Positions 17,040 to 25,610 of a stretch of 64,000 nt of DNA are shown one piece after another; position 1 is the stretch's first letter; each line of letters begins with the position of its first letter. The DNA is taken from positions 62,001 through 126,000 of the forward strand of contig CANQWM010000002.1 of the NCBI GenBank assembly GCA_947627535.1, in the 5' to 3' direction. The position numbers were made by a program, and so were the translations under genes. The notes beneath the pieces are model-generated. The model searched no databases and was not told the DNA's origin. It saw nothing but the letters and a program-made list of their open reading frames with translations. The stretch is from an uncultured Acetatifactor sp. Lineage in GTDB: Bacteria; Bacillota; Clostridia; Lachnospirales; Lachnospiraceae.

Positions 17040-18914
17040 ATGTGTGAAAAACTTGCCCTGTCCGAAGATATTCTGATGCAGATAGAGAAACCGGAGCGCT
17101 ACATCGGCTGCGAATACAATTCCGTGGTGAAAGACCCGGCAAAGGTCAGAGTGCGTTTTGCCATGTGCTTTCCGGATGTTTATGAGATCGGCATGTCCCA
17201 TCTTGGGATTCAGATTCTATACCACATGCTGAATGACATGCCGGATGTCTGGTGCGAAAGGGTTTACTCGCCCTGGGTGGATCTGGACGCCATAATGAGA
17301 CAGCAGAAGATTCCGCTTTTTGCACTGGAATCCCAGGATCCTGTCAAATCCTTTGACTTTCTCGGAATCACCGTTCAATACGAGATGTGCTATACAAACA
17401 TCCTCCAGATCCTTGATTTAAGCGGGATTCCGCTGAACGCCGCACAGCGCGGGGACGACTGTCCCATCGTGATCGGCGGCGGTCCCTGCACATACAACCC
17501 GGAGCCTTTGGCCGATTTTTTTGATCTCTTTTACATCGGCGAGGGCGAGACGCAGTATCGGAATCTGCTGGATCTTTACCTGGAATGTAAGGACAGGGGG
17601 CTTGACAGACGGGAATTTCTGCTGCGGGCGGCGGCAGAAATTCCGGGGATGTATGCGCCCGCGTTTTATGAAGCCTCCTACAGAGAGGACGGCACTCTGA
17701 AAAGCTTTGTCCCGACGGAGGAAAGAGTGCCCCGAAAAGTGCGGAAGGAAATCGTGGATCACATGTCTGAGGCGCCGTATCCTGTAAAGCCTGTGGTGCC
17801 CTTTATCAAGGTTACCCAGGACAGAGTGGTGCTGGAAATCCAGAGAGGCTGTATCCGGGGCTGCCGTTTCTGTCAGGCGGGACAGATTTACCGGCCCGTC
17901 CGGGAGAGGGATGTTAAAACCCTGCAGGGGTATGCCCGCGAGCTGTTAAAGAACACCGGACAGGAGGAAATTTCCTTAAGTTCCTTAAGCTCCAGCGACT
18001 ATTCCGGACTGCAGGAGCTTGTTAATTTTCTCATGGAAGAGTGCGCCGGAAGCCATACTAACATTTCCCTGCCTTCCCTGCGCATCGATGCTTTTTCTCT
18101 GGATGTGATGAGCAAGATACAGGATGTCAAGAAATCCAGCCTCACCTTTGCGCCGGAGGCTGGCAGCCAGAGACTGCGCGATGTGATCAACAAGGGGCTC
18201 ACCGAGGAGGTCATTTTAAACGGGGCAAGACTTGCCTTTGAAGGGGGCTGGACCAGGGTAAAACTCTATTTTATGCTGGGCCTTCCCACAGAGACACTGG
18301 AGGATATTCAGGGAATCGCCCAGCTGTGCAACAAGATTGCCGCCCTGTTTTATGAGACTGTACCGAAGGAAAAAAGGGTAAACGGCAGAGTCCAGATCGT
18401 TGCGAGCACGTCGTTTTTTGTGCCGAAGCCCTTTACACCCTTTCAGTGGGCCAAACAGTGCACAAAGGAAGAATTTCTCGAAAAGGCTTACCAGACCAGA
18501 ACCGCCATCGGGAGCCAGCTAAACCAGAAGAGTATCAAGTACAACTGGCATGAAGCCGATGCCAGCGTGATGGAAGGTATTCTGGCCAGGGGGGACAGGA
18601 GGCTCTGTGAGGTAATAAGACGTGTCTACGAAAAGGGATCTGTCTTTGACGCCTGGGGGGAATATTATGATAATGCAAGATGGCTTGAGACCATGAAGGA
18701 ATGCGGTCTGTCGCCTGATTTTTATACCCGGGAACGTCCTTTGGACGAACTTCTTCCCTGGGACTTTATCGACTGCGGCGTGTCAAAAGATTTTCTGCGG
18801 CGTGAGTGGGAGAAGGCAAAGAGGGAAGAGACCTCCGAAAACTGCAGGGTAAAGTGCCAGGGCTGCGGCGCCGCCGGATTCGGCTGCGGGATCTGCGCCG
18901 TTGCGAGGACATAA
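17040..18914 (+). CDS. TIGR03960-type B12-binding-domain radical SAM protein
   Basis: The 624-residue protein has an N-terminal Rossmann-like B12-binding-type domain. The radical SAM cluster motif is C-x3-C-x2-C at residues 271, 275 and 278 (RGCIRGCRFC). The C-terminus carries another cysteine group (KCQGCGAAGFGCGIC) that may bind a second metal centre. It belongs to the family paired in Clostridia with a DUF2344 protein and RNase E/G, and that is the order here. The reaction is not established; a role in rRNA or tRNA modification is a guess from the neighbours. Confidence 0.88.
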   Translation: MCEKLALSEDILMQIEKPERYIGCEYNSVVKDPAKVRVRFAMCFPDVYEIGMSHLGIQILYHMLNDMPDVWCERVYSPWVDLDAIMRQQKIPLFALESQDPVKSFDFLGITVQYEMCYTNILQILDLSGIPLNAAQRGDDCPIVIGGGPCTYNPEPLADFFDLFYIGEGETQYRNLLDLYLECKDRGLDRREFLLRAAAEIPGMYAPAFYEASYREDGTLKSFVPTEERVPRKVRKEIVDHMSEAPYPVKPVVPFIKVTQDRVVLEIQRGCIRGCRFCQAGQIYRPVRERDVKTLQGYARELLKNTGQEEISLSSLSSSDYSGLQELVNFLMEECAGSHTNISLPSLRIDAFSLDVMSKIQDVKKSSLTFAPEAGSQRLRDVINKGLTEEVILNGARLAFEGGWTRVKLYFMLGLPTETLEDIQGIAQLCNKIAALFYETVPKEKRVNGRVQIVASTSFFVPKPFTPFQWAKQCTKEEFLEKAYQTRTAIGSQLNQKSIKYNWHEADASVMEGILARGDRRLCEVIRRVYEKGSVFDAWGEYYDNARWLETMKECGLSPDFYTRERPLDELLPWDFIDCGVSKDFLRREWEKAKREETSENCRVKCQGCGAAGFGCGICAVART

Positions 18915-18939
18915 GGATAACCAAAAGGAGTGCCGCCTG

Positions 18940-19710
18940 ATGAAAGTGAGAATAAAGTTCAGAAAATATGGTCCTGTGCGGTTTATCGGCCATCTCGACG
19001 TCATGCGCTATTTTCAGAAAGCTGTGCGCCGCGCCGGGATAGACGTTGTTTATACCGCGGGATACAGCCCCCATCAGATCATGACCTTTGCCGCCCCTCT
19101 CGGCGTTGGCCTTGCCAGCGAGGGCGAATATATGGATATTCAGGTAAATTCCCTTCCGGAGGCGGAGGAAGGTCTGACCAGCTGCGGAACAATGGTAAAA
19201 CGCTTAAACGACGTCGGCGTAAGGGGATTGGACGCGGTCAGCGCCCGTATCCTGCCGGAAAACGCCGGAAACGCTATGGCCAGCGTGACGGCTGCTTCCT
19301 ACACGGTCCGTTTCCGGGAGGGAAGGCGGCCCAAGGGCTGGGACGATGCCGCTGCGGACCGGCTGATCGAATCCTTTCTCGCACAAGCCGAAATCCCTGT
19401 GGAGAAGCAGACAAAAAACGGGGTACGCACGGTGGATCTTCGCCCGGGGATCTATGAACTGTCCTGGCGCCTGGACGGATTCTTTCTGCTGGCAGACGCC
19501 TCCAGCGGCGGCAATATAAAACCGGTTCTTCTGCTGGAGGCGCTGCTTTCCCATGGAGGAATGACTCTGGAGGAAAACGCGCTCTTTGTTACAAGGCAGG
19601 ATGTTTATACGAGAGCCGCCAGCGGAAACGGTACGGAAACGTTTGTCTCTCTGGGGGAGATCGGTTTTGAAGAGCCCGTCACACAGGCAGAACAGGAGAG
19701 GAAGCCATGA
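18940..19710 (+). CDS. DUF2344 (TIGR03936) radical SAM-associated protein
   Basis: This 256-residue protein begins MKVRIKFRKYGPVRFIGHLD, the hallmark of DUF2344, with the conserved AGIDVVYTAGYSPHQIMTFA following. It is probably the partner of the radical SAM protein encoded 25 bases upstream. The ATG at 18940 follows AAAAGGAG. A TTG at 18901 in frame lies inside the preceding gene and is not needed. Its stop overlaps the RNase G start (ATGA). Confidence 0.88.
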   Translation: MKVRIKFRKYGPVRFIGHLDVMRYFQKAVRRAGIDVVYTAGYSPHQIMTFAAPLGVGLASEGEYMDIQVNSLPEAEEGLTSCGTMVKRLNDVGVRGLDAVSARILPENAGNAMASVTAASYTVRFREGRRPKGWDDAAADRLIESFLAQAEIPVEKQTKNGVRTVDLRPGIYELSWRLDGFFLLADASSGGNIKPVLLLEALLSHGGMTLEENALFVTRQDVYTRAASGNGTETFVSLGEIGFEEPVTQAEQERKP

Positions 19711-21074
19711 GCCGCCGGATAGCCCCAAAACCCTCTGTAACCCTCACGGAAATGGAGCGGGAGATCCGTGGGACCGATGACGGAAAACTGATCTTCACGG
19801 AGTACAGAGGAAAGTCAGGTGCATTCTTGATACGTGACGGAAGACTGCTTGCCGCATCCTTTTCCAAAAGGGAACGAACGGACGCCATCGGCGCGGTCTA
19901 TATCGGGAAAATTCGTCATGTGGCGCATAATATTGACGCCTGCTTTGTGGAGATCGAAGAGGGGACCGTCTGCTTTCTTCCGCTTCAGAAAGCGGAATCC
20001 CCCTTTTTGACAAACCGCCCTTTTGACGGAAGACTCCTGGAGGGGGACGAGATACTTGTGCAGATCGAGAGAGAAGCCCAGAAAAACAAACAGCCTTCCG
20101 TCACGGCACGGATCTCTTTGACCAACGATTATTTTGTCCTGACTTTGGGAGCCGGAAGCAGGATCAGCTTTTCCGCAAAGCTTGACAGAGATACCCGTGA
20201 TGCGGTGACGGCGCTTTTTGTGAAAAGCGGTCTCCTTACGACGGAGGGCGGCCTTTCTCAGGAGCCGGAGACGCTGTCTGCCGGCACAGGAGGGCAGTCG
20301 GCGGAGGCGTATGCCGGGATCGGTCCCTTTCCGCCTGTCAGCGTTATTGTGAGAACGAGAGCGGGGAATATTCAGGAAACACCAGAAGAAAAAAGGGGCA
20401 GTCTGCTTTCGCATTTTTATGCGCTTACAGAGAAAATGTTCCGGCTGCTTTGGGACGCGAAAACACGGAGCAGCCGCAGCTGCCTGCTCAGGGCCGTACC
20501 CCCGTGGGAGGATGCGCTTTCCAAGCTTGTATATCCGGAGGAATACGGCGAGATTGTCACCGATGATCCCGCGTTATTTCAGGAGCTGAATCAATATTGC
20601 AACGGACACTTTCCTGAAAAGGGACTGCGTCTCTATCAGGACGGGGAATTATCCCTCATGGGGCTCTATTCACTGGAAAGCCGGATGGAAGCGGCTCTAA
20701 AGCCCAGAGTATGGTTAAAATCAGGAGGGTATCTTGTAATTGAACCAACGGAGGCTTTGACCGTTATCGACGTCAATTCCGGAAAGAATGAGGCAGGGAA
20801 AGAACAGGATCAGGCCGTCCGAAAGCTGAACCGAGAAGCTGCGGAGGAAATTGCAGTTCAGTTGAGACTGCGGAATCTTTCCGGCATTATTCTTGTAGAT
20901 TTTGTTAATATGAGCCGGCAGGAAAGCGAACAGGAACTGCTGGACTATCTGCGGGCTCTGGTGCGCCGGGATCACGTAAAGACCACCGTTTTGGATATCA
21001 CGCCCCTGGGGCTTGTGGAGATAACCAGAAAAAAAGGGAACCCGCCGCTGTCGGAGCAGCTACAGATGACCTGA
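19707..21074 (+). CDS. rng: Ribonuclease E/G family protein
   Basis: The 455-residue protein contains an S1-like RNA-binding segment near residues 55-130 (GAVYIGKIRHVAHNIDACFVEI) and the RNase E/G catalytic region. The two metal-binding aspartates lie in TVIDVNSGKNE and IILVDFVNM. RNase G trims rRNA precursors and initiates mRNA decay. Unlike the classical enzymes, the protein ends shortly after LVEITRKKGNPPLSEQL and lacks the CPxC zinc-link motif that normally follows. Confidence 0.88.
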   Translation: MSRRIAPKPSVTLTEMEREIRGTDDGKLIFTEYRGKSGAFLIRDGRLLAASFSKRERTDAIGAVYIGKIRHVAHNIDACFVEIEEGTVCFLPLQKAESPFLTNRPFDGRLLEGDEILVQIEREAQKNKQPSVTARISLTNDYFVLTLGAGSRISFSAKLDRDTRDAVTALFVKSGLLTTEGGLSQEPETLSAGTGGQSAEAYAGIGPFPPVSVIVRTRAGNIQETPEEKRGSLLSHFYALTEKMFRLLWDAKTRSSRSCLLRAVPPWEDALSKLVYPEEYGEIVTDDPALFQELNQYCNGHFPEKGLRLYQDGELSLMGLYSLESRMEAALKPRVWLKSGGYLVIEPTEALTVIDVNSGKNEAGKEQDQAVRKLNREAAEEIAVQLRLRNLSGIILVDFVNMSRQESEQELLDYLRALVRRDHVKTTVLDITPLGLVEITRKKGNPPLSEQLQMT

Positions 21075-21155
21075 AGAAAATGAACCGCTGTACCTGGGAA
21101 CAGATGCGTTTGCTGCAGATGACCTGAAAGGGTTAAGGGATAAAGGAATAAAAAG

Positions 21156-21713
21156 ATGAAACTGATCGGATTTCAAAAAGTATTTGACGGCAGGTATTTA
21201 AAAAATTATGAAATCACCTATCTGAATCGTCTTGGAAAAGAGAAAAAATATGAGATCGTAAGCCGAAGGAACCTGAACGGGCCGGAGGAACTTGGACAAA
21301 CGCCCAGCGGTGTTTCCGTTGTCGCCATCTGTGAGGGAAGGCTGCTCCTTTTAAAAGAATTTCGCATGGGGGTAAACCAAAGCATATACAATCTCTGCGC
21401 CGGTATGCTGGAACCGGGGGAAACCGTGGAAGAATGTGTGGAAAGGGAACTTCTGGAAGAAACCGGGCTTAAGCTGGTAAGAATCAAAAAAATTCTTCCG
21501 CCCTCCTTTGCCGCGGTCGCCATCTCCGATACTACAACCTACATCGTATTTGCGGAGGTACAGGGCGTCCCTGACGGCGGAAGGGCATCCGCCAACGAGC
21601 AGATCCAGGCTTCCTTTTATACGCCGGATCAGATCAGGGAACTTTTAAAGACGGCGCCGTTCAGCTCCAGAGCCCAGATGGCAGCCTATTATTTTACGGA
21701 AGGATTTCGATAA
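21156..21713 (+). CDS. Nudix hydrolase, ADP-ribose pyrophosphatase-like
   Basis: The 185-residue protein has a full Nudix box (G-x5-E-x7-RE-L-x-EE-x-G-L) beginning at GMLEPGETVEECVERELL. The proline-rich stretch found downstream in ADP-ribose pyrophosphatases is reduced here. It hydrolyses a nucleoside diphosphate linked to another group; ADP-ribose is the most likely substrate by family. It lies 82 bases after rng and may be the last gene of that operon. Confidence 0.85.
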   Translation: MKLIGFQKVFDGRYLKNYEITYLNRLGKEKKYEIVSRRNLNGPEELGQTPSGVSVVAICEGRLLLLKEFRMGVNQSIYNLCAGMLEPGETVEECVERELLEETGLKLVRIKKILPPSFAAVAISDTTTYIVFAEVQGVPDGGRASANEQIQASFYTPDQIRELLKTAPFSSRAQMAAYYFTEGFR

Positions 21714-21757
21714 AAGAAAAGAGTAAGAGAGATTTCGGTAAGAATTTTAAATACATC

Positions 21758-21786
21758 TTTACACATGGGATATCCTTTGTTATAAT
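21758..21786 (+). promoter_or_regulatory. Promoter in front of the first Rpn copy
   Basis: TTTACA at 21758-21763 and TATAAT at 21781-21786 are spaced by 17 bases. It sits upstream of the repeated unit and is not repeated in front of copies 2 and 3, which have only AT-rich sequence such as TATATAT. Copies 2 and 3 may depend on read-through from here. Confidence 0.7.
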
Positions 21787-21892
21787 CAGTTTGTCTCTGA
21801 AAAGTCAAGATAATCTTTTTTATGCAATTTTCATGCAATTCTGCGGTATTTTCATGGACAATCAATATTTTATTTATGGGAGGAGTCTGCCT

Positions 21893-22849
21893 ATGACAGA
21901 TCACAAGACAAAAGACAGTATTAAGGACAATGTCACAAAAACATCCAACCGGGAGCTGAAGTCTGATGTGTTTACGGCACTTTTCAGCGAACCTGAAAAT
22001 GCCGCAAAGCTTTATTCGGCGCTCTCCGGAGAGGAGACCGCCCCGGAGGACATCCAGATCACCACTTTAAAGGGTGTGCTGTTCCTGGCAAGAAAAAATG
22101 ACCTGGGTTTTACTGTGAAGGACAGGATGCTGGTGATCAGCGAACACCAATCCACAATAAACAGAAACATGCCTCTGCGGAGTATACTTTACTATGGCCG
22201 CACTATGGAGAAACTGTTGAAGAATCAGGATCTCTATCGGGAAAAGGCGATTAAGATTCCGGCTCCCGAATTTTATCTGTTTTATAATGGGATCAGAGAC
22301 ATTCCTGGCGAAGAAATATTAAAACTTTCGGATGCGTATATTGCAAAGACTGGAGAACTTATGTTAGAATTAAAGGTGAAGATGATCAATATCAACTTCC
22401 CGGCTGGCCATAAGATTTTACGGGAATGTCTGCCGCTTTATGAATATTCCTGGTTCATAGAACGGATCAGGACATACAGTAAGGTCAACGGTATGAACCG
22501 TGACACGGCGGTTACCCTTGCCATAAAAGACTGTATCCGGGAAGGAATCTTTGCAGATTTTGTGACAAAGTATGGATCGGAGGTGGAGAATATGCTGTTT
22601 ACACAGTTTAACATGGATGATGCCCTTGCTGTAAGGTATGAAGAAGGTGTTGAAGATGGTATCGAACAGGGAATAGAGCAGGGAATTGAAAAGGGAATTG
22701 AAAAGGGAATAGAGCAAGGAATAGAGGAAAAAGGTATGCGGATTTTTCTGAATCTTCTCGGGAACGGCATGTCCAGAACGGATGCTCAAAGATTGGCGGA
22801 GATTGACAATTCCCTTGCGGAAAAAGCCTTAAAGCTACGGAAATTTTAA
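21893..22849 (+). CDS. Rpn-family PD-(D/E)XK nuclease, copy 1
   Basis: This 318-residue protein belongs to the Rpn/PD-(D/E)XK putative transposase family (recombination-promoting nucleases). The nuclease core is visible as D25 (LKSDVF), D70 (KNDLGF) and the E84-x-Q86 pair (ISEHQS). The C-terminal part, from about residue 201, holds an all-helical domain, six 4-residue repeats of the type GIEQ/GIEK at about 256-279 and a short end region. I chose ATG 21893 because it follows GGGAGGAG; the frame opens earlier at 21791 without an RBS. Family members have been linked to RecA-independent recombination and phage defence. Confidence 0.9.
   Translation: MTDHKTKDSIKDNVTKTSNRELKSDVFTALFSEPENAAKLYSALSGEETAPEDIQITTLKGVLFLARKNDLGFTVKDRMLVISEHQSTINRNMPLRSILYYGRTMEKLLKNQDLYREKAIKIPAPEFYLFYNGIRDIPGEEILKLSDAYIAKTGELMLELKVKMININFPAGHKILRECLPLYEYSWFIERIRTYSKVNGMNRDTAVTLAIKDCIREGIFADFVTKYGSEVENMLFTQFNMDDALAVRYEEGVEDGIEQGIEQGIEKGIEKGIEQGIEEKGMRIFLNLLGNGMSRTDAQRLAEIDNSLAEKALKLRKF
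22658..22729 (+). repeat. In-frame 12-bp repeats, copy 1 (6 units)
   Basis: Six consecutive 12-bp units of the form GGAATAGAGCAG/GGAATTGAAAAG encode GIEQ/GIEK tetrapeptides. They are prone to slippage, and each change of one unit keeps the frame. Confidence 0.92.
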
Positions 22850-22970
22850 AACCAATTGTTGGTTTGAGTTTTAATATATATGTCAAGTTAATCTTTTTTC
22901 ATGCAATTTTCATGCAATTCTGCGGTATTTTCATGGACAATCAATTTTTATTTATGGGAGGAATCTGCCT

Positions 22971-23951
22971 ATGACAGATCACAAGACAAAAGACTGTATT
23001 AAGGACAGAATTACGAAAACATCCAACCGGGAGCTGAAGTCTGATGTGTTTACGGCGCTTTTCAGCGAACCTGAAAATGCCGCAAAGCTTTATTCGGCGC
23101 TCTCCGGAGAGGAGACCGCCCCGGAGGACATCCAGATCACCACTTTAAAGGGTGTGCTGTTCCTGGCAAGAAAAAATGACCTGGGTTTTACTGTGAAGGA
23201 CAGGATGCTGGTGATCAGCGAACACCAATCCACAATAAACAGAAACATGCCTCTGCGGAGTATACTTTACTATGGCCGCACTATGGAGAAACTGTTGAAG
23301 AATCAGGATCTCTATCGGGAAAAGGCGATTAAGATTCCGGCTCCCGAATTTTATCTGTTTTATAATGGGATCAGAGACATTCCTGGCGAAGAAATATTAA
23401 AACTTTCGGATGCGTATATTGCAAAGACTGGAGAACTTATGTTAGAATTAAAGGTGAAGATGATCAATATCAACTTCCCGGCTGGCCATAAGATTTTACG
23501 GGAATGTCTGCCGCTTTATGAATATTCCTGGTTCATAGAACGGATCAGGACATACAGTAAGGTCAACGGTATGAACCGTGACACGGCGGTTACCCTTGCC
23601 ATAAAAGACTGTATCCGGGAAGGAATCTTTGCAGATTTTGTGACAAAGTATGGATCGGAGGTGGAGAATATGCTGTTTACACAGTTTAACATGGATGACG
23701 CCCTTGCTGTAAGGTATGAAGAAGGCGTTGAAGATGGAATAGAACAGGGAATAGAACAGGGAATTGAAAAGGGAATTGAGCAGGGAATTGAAAAGGGAAT
23801 AGAAAAGGGAATAGAGCAAGGAATAGAGGAAAAAGGTATGCGGATTTTTCTGAATCTTCTCGAGAACGGCATGTCCAGAACGGATGCTCAAAGATTGGCG
23901 GAGATTGACAATTCCCTTGCGGAAAAAGCCTTAAAGCTACGGAAATTTTAA
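22971..23951 (+). CDS. Rpn-family PD-(D/E)XK nuclease, copy 2
   Basis: The 326-residue protein is virtually the same as copy 1. It differs at the N-terminus (DCIKDRITK instead of DSIKDNVTK), by two extra tetrapeptide repeats in the tail and by few other residues. All nuclease residues seen in copy 1 are kept. The RBS GGGAGGA precedes the ATG. An in-frame ATG at 23571 (residue 201, MNRDTAVTL), preceded by AGTAAGG, could initiate a separate C-terminal product. Confidence 0.9.
   Translation: MTDHKTKDCIKDRITKTSNRELKSDVFTALFSEPENAAKLYSALSGEETAPEDIQITTLKGVLFLARKNDLGFTVKDRMLVISEHQSTINRNMPLRSILYYGRTMEKLLKNQDLYREKAIKIPAPEFYLFYNGIRDIPGEEILKLSDAYIAKTGELMLELKVKMININFPAGHKILRECLPLYEYSWFIERIRTYSKVNGMNRDTAVTLAIKDCIREGIFADFVTKYGSEVENMLFTQFNMDDALAVRYEEGVEDGIEQGIEQGIEKGIEQGIEKGIEKGIEQGIEEKGMRIFLNLLENGMSRTDAQRLAEIDNSLAEKALKLRKF
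23736..23831 (+). repeat. In-frame 12-bp repeats, copy 2 (8 units)
   Basis: Eight 12-bp units encode GIEQ/GIEK/GIEE tetrapeptides, the longest tract of the three copies. Confidence 0.92.
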
Positions 23952-24072
23952 AACCAATTGTTGGTTTGAGTTTTAATATATATGTCAAGTTAATCTTTTT
24001 TCATGCAATTTTCATGCAATTCTGCGGTATTTTCATGGACAATCAATTTTTATTTATGGGAGGAATCTGCCT

Positions 24073-24570
24073 ATGACAGATCACAAGACAAAAGACTGTA
24101 TTAAGGACAGAATTACGAAAACATCCAACCGGGAGCTGAAGTCTGATGTGTTTACGGCGCTTTTCAGCGAACCTGAAAATGCCGCAAAGCTTTATTCGGC
24201 GCTCTCCGGAGAGGAGACCGCCCCGGAGGACATCCAGATCACCACTTTAAAGGGTGTGCTGTTCCTGGCAAGAAAAAATGACCTGGGTTTTACTGTGAAG
24301 GACAGGATGCTGGTGATCAGCGAACACCAATCCACAATAAACAGAAACATGCCTCTGCGGAGTATACTTTACTATGGCCGCACTATGGAGAAACTGTTGA
24401 AGAATCAGGATCTCTATCGGGAAAAGGCGATTAAGATTCCGGCTCCCGAATTTTATCTGTTTTATAATGGGATCAGAGACATTCCTGGCGAAGAAATATT
24501 AAAACTTTCGGATGCGTATATTGCAAAGGCCGGAGAACTTATGTTAGAATTAGTAAGGTCAACGGTATGA
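24073..24570 (+). pseudogene. Rpn copy 3, N-terminal nuclease part truncated by a 106-bp deletion
   Basis: The frame is the same as copies 1 and 2 for 161 codons up to MLELV. It then shifts because the bases matching 23451-23556 of copy 2 are missing, and ends four codons later at TGA 24568. The retained 165 residues still include all the nuclease residues (D25, D70, E84-x-Q86). It may therefore still be expressed as a nuclease domain without its C-terminal half. The stop codon overlaps the ATG of the downstream fragment (ATGA). Confidence 0.85.
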
Positions 24571-24911
24571 ACCGTGACATGGCGGTTGCCCTTGCCATAA
24601 AAGACTGTATCCGGGAAGGAATCTTTGCAGATTTTGTGACAAAGTATGGATCGGAGGTGGAGAATATGCTGTTTACACAGTTTAACATGGATGACGCCCT
24701 TGCTGTAAGGTATGAAGAAGGCGTTGAAGATGGAATGGAACAGGGAATAGAGCAGGGAATAGAAAAGGGAATAGAGCAAGGAATAGAGGAAAAAGGTATC
24801 CGGATTTTTCTGAATCTTCTCGGCAACGGCATGTCCAGAACGGATGCTCAAAGATTAGCGGAAATTGACAATTCCCTTGCGGAAAAAGCCTTAAAGCTGC
24901 ATAAATTTTAA
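24567..24911 (+). CDS. Detached C-terminal part of Rpn copy 3 (RpnS-like small protein)
   Basis: The 114-residue frame starts with an ATG that overlaps the stop of the upstream fragment (ATGA) and has AGTAAGG eight bases before it. It matches residues 201 to the end of the intact copies (MNRDMAVALAIKDCIREG onward), with five tail repeats. In E. coli Rpn loci, a product of internal translation covering the C-terminal part inhibits the full-length toxin. This split copy would encode such a product as its own gene. Whether it is made is inference. Confidence 0.65.
   Translation: MNRDMAVALAIKDCIREGIFADFVTKYGSEVENMLFTQFNMDDALAVRYEEGVEDGMEQGIEQGIEKGIEQGIEEKGIRIFLNLLGNGMSRTDAQRLAEIDNSLAEKALKLHKF
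24732..24791 (+). repeat. In-frame 12-bp repeats, copy 3 (5 units)
   Basis: Five 12-bp units; the first reads GMEQ instead of GIEQ. Confidence 0.9.
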
Positions 24912-25160
24912 AACTGTTTGTCGGTTTGCTTTGACATTTTGGAAAAATTAAAAATTATCGGCAATTGTGAAGAATTTAAAGAAAAAGTAGCAAAAGTTCG
25001 TTCTAACGTGACCCTGTGTGTATTGGAAAACGGTCCAACTATTCGTTAAACTGTTCTTTTGCGCATAGTTATATCCATCTCTTCCAAGGCTTGATCCCCA
25101 TATAGTTTTCTCCAAAACTCATCCAGAACTCACAAAAATGATTCTGCTGAAGCAAGTATA
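24912..25160. other. Intergenic remnant region after the Rpn array
   Basis: There is no convincing gene here. The first part is a degenerate form of the post-Rpn hairpin. In the same frame as the Rpn stop, a 36-codon open stretch from TTG 24939 to TAA 25047 reads like coding sequence (NCEEFKEKVAKVRSNV) but has no RBS, so it is probably a relic of an unknown gene. The rest, to the dtd stop, is unassigned. Confidence 0.4.
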
Positions 25161-25610
25161 TCAGCATATTTCAGCAGAATCCAGAAAAATGGTAAAGGGC
25201 CCGTGATTCACCAGGGAAACCTCCATGTGCGCGCCGAAGCGTCCCTCGTTTACCACAGAAATTTCCCTGCGACATTGATTTATTATATATTCATAAAGTT
25301 CTTTCGCCTGCTCAGGACCGCCGGCATTGACAAAAGACGGTCTGTTTCCTTTGCGGCAGTCGGCGTAAAGGGTAAACTGGGATATGACCAGAAGCTGCCC
25401 TCCCACCGTTTTCAGATCCAGATTGGTCTTTCCGTTTTCGTCCTCAAAAATGCGAAGCCCGATCAGCTTTTTGATCATTTTGTCAGCGATTTGCGTGTCG
25501 TCGGTATCGGCGATGCCGACAAATACCAAAAACCCTTTTTCGATCGCTCCGATCACTTCTCCCTCCACTGCAACGGAAGCCCGATCGACTCTTTGTACCA
25601 GAAACCTCAT
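25161..25610 (-). CDS. dtd: D-aminoacyl-tRNA deacylase
   Basis: The 149-residue enzyme begins MRFLVQRVDRASVAVEGEVIG and contains the two signature motifs SQFTLYADCRKGNRP and NHGPFTIFLDS. Dtd hydrolyses D-amino acids (and glycine) from mischarged tRNAs, a proofreading step of translation. It ends next to the Rpn remnant region and is followed upstream, with no gap, by the AI-2E family permease gene. Confidence 0.95.
   Translation of the reverse strand: MRFLVQRVDRASVAVEGEVIGAIEKGFLVFVGIADTDDTQIADKMIKKLIGLRIFEDENGKTNLDLKTVGGQLLVISQFTLYADCRKGNRPSFVNAGGPEQAKELYEYIINQCRREISVVNEGRFGAHMEVSLVNHGPFTIFLDSAEIC

Larger units (their letters stand above)
21793..24911 (+). repeat. Tandem array of three Rpn gene units, about 1.08-1.10 kb each
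   Basis: The unit consists of a leader with two ATGCAATT direct repeats, the strong RBS GGGAGGA, the coding region and a weak hairpin after the stop (AAACCAA-TTG-TTGGTTT, 22849-22865 in copy 1). It is present three times with starts at 21893, 22971 and 24073. The first step is 1078 bp and the second 1102 bp. The 24-bp difference equals two extra 12-bp units in the tail of copy 2. The copies are almost identical in nucleotide sequence apart from the tail repeats and a 106-bp deletion in copy 3. Confidence 0.93.

Noticed and set aside
22658-24791. Short regular repeats in the Rpn region as a CRISPR-like array
   Set aside because: The units are 12 bp, contiguous, in frame and inside coding sequence; there are no unique spacers.
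21793-24911. Rpn array as an insertion sequence or transposon
   Set aside because: The family is often annotated as putative transposase, but there are no terminal inverted repeats or target-site duplications at the unit ends. The copies are tandem, which fits recombination better.
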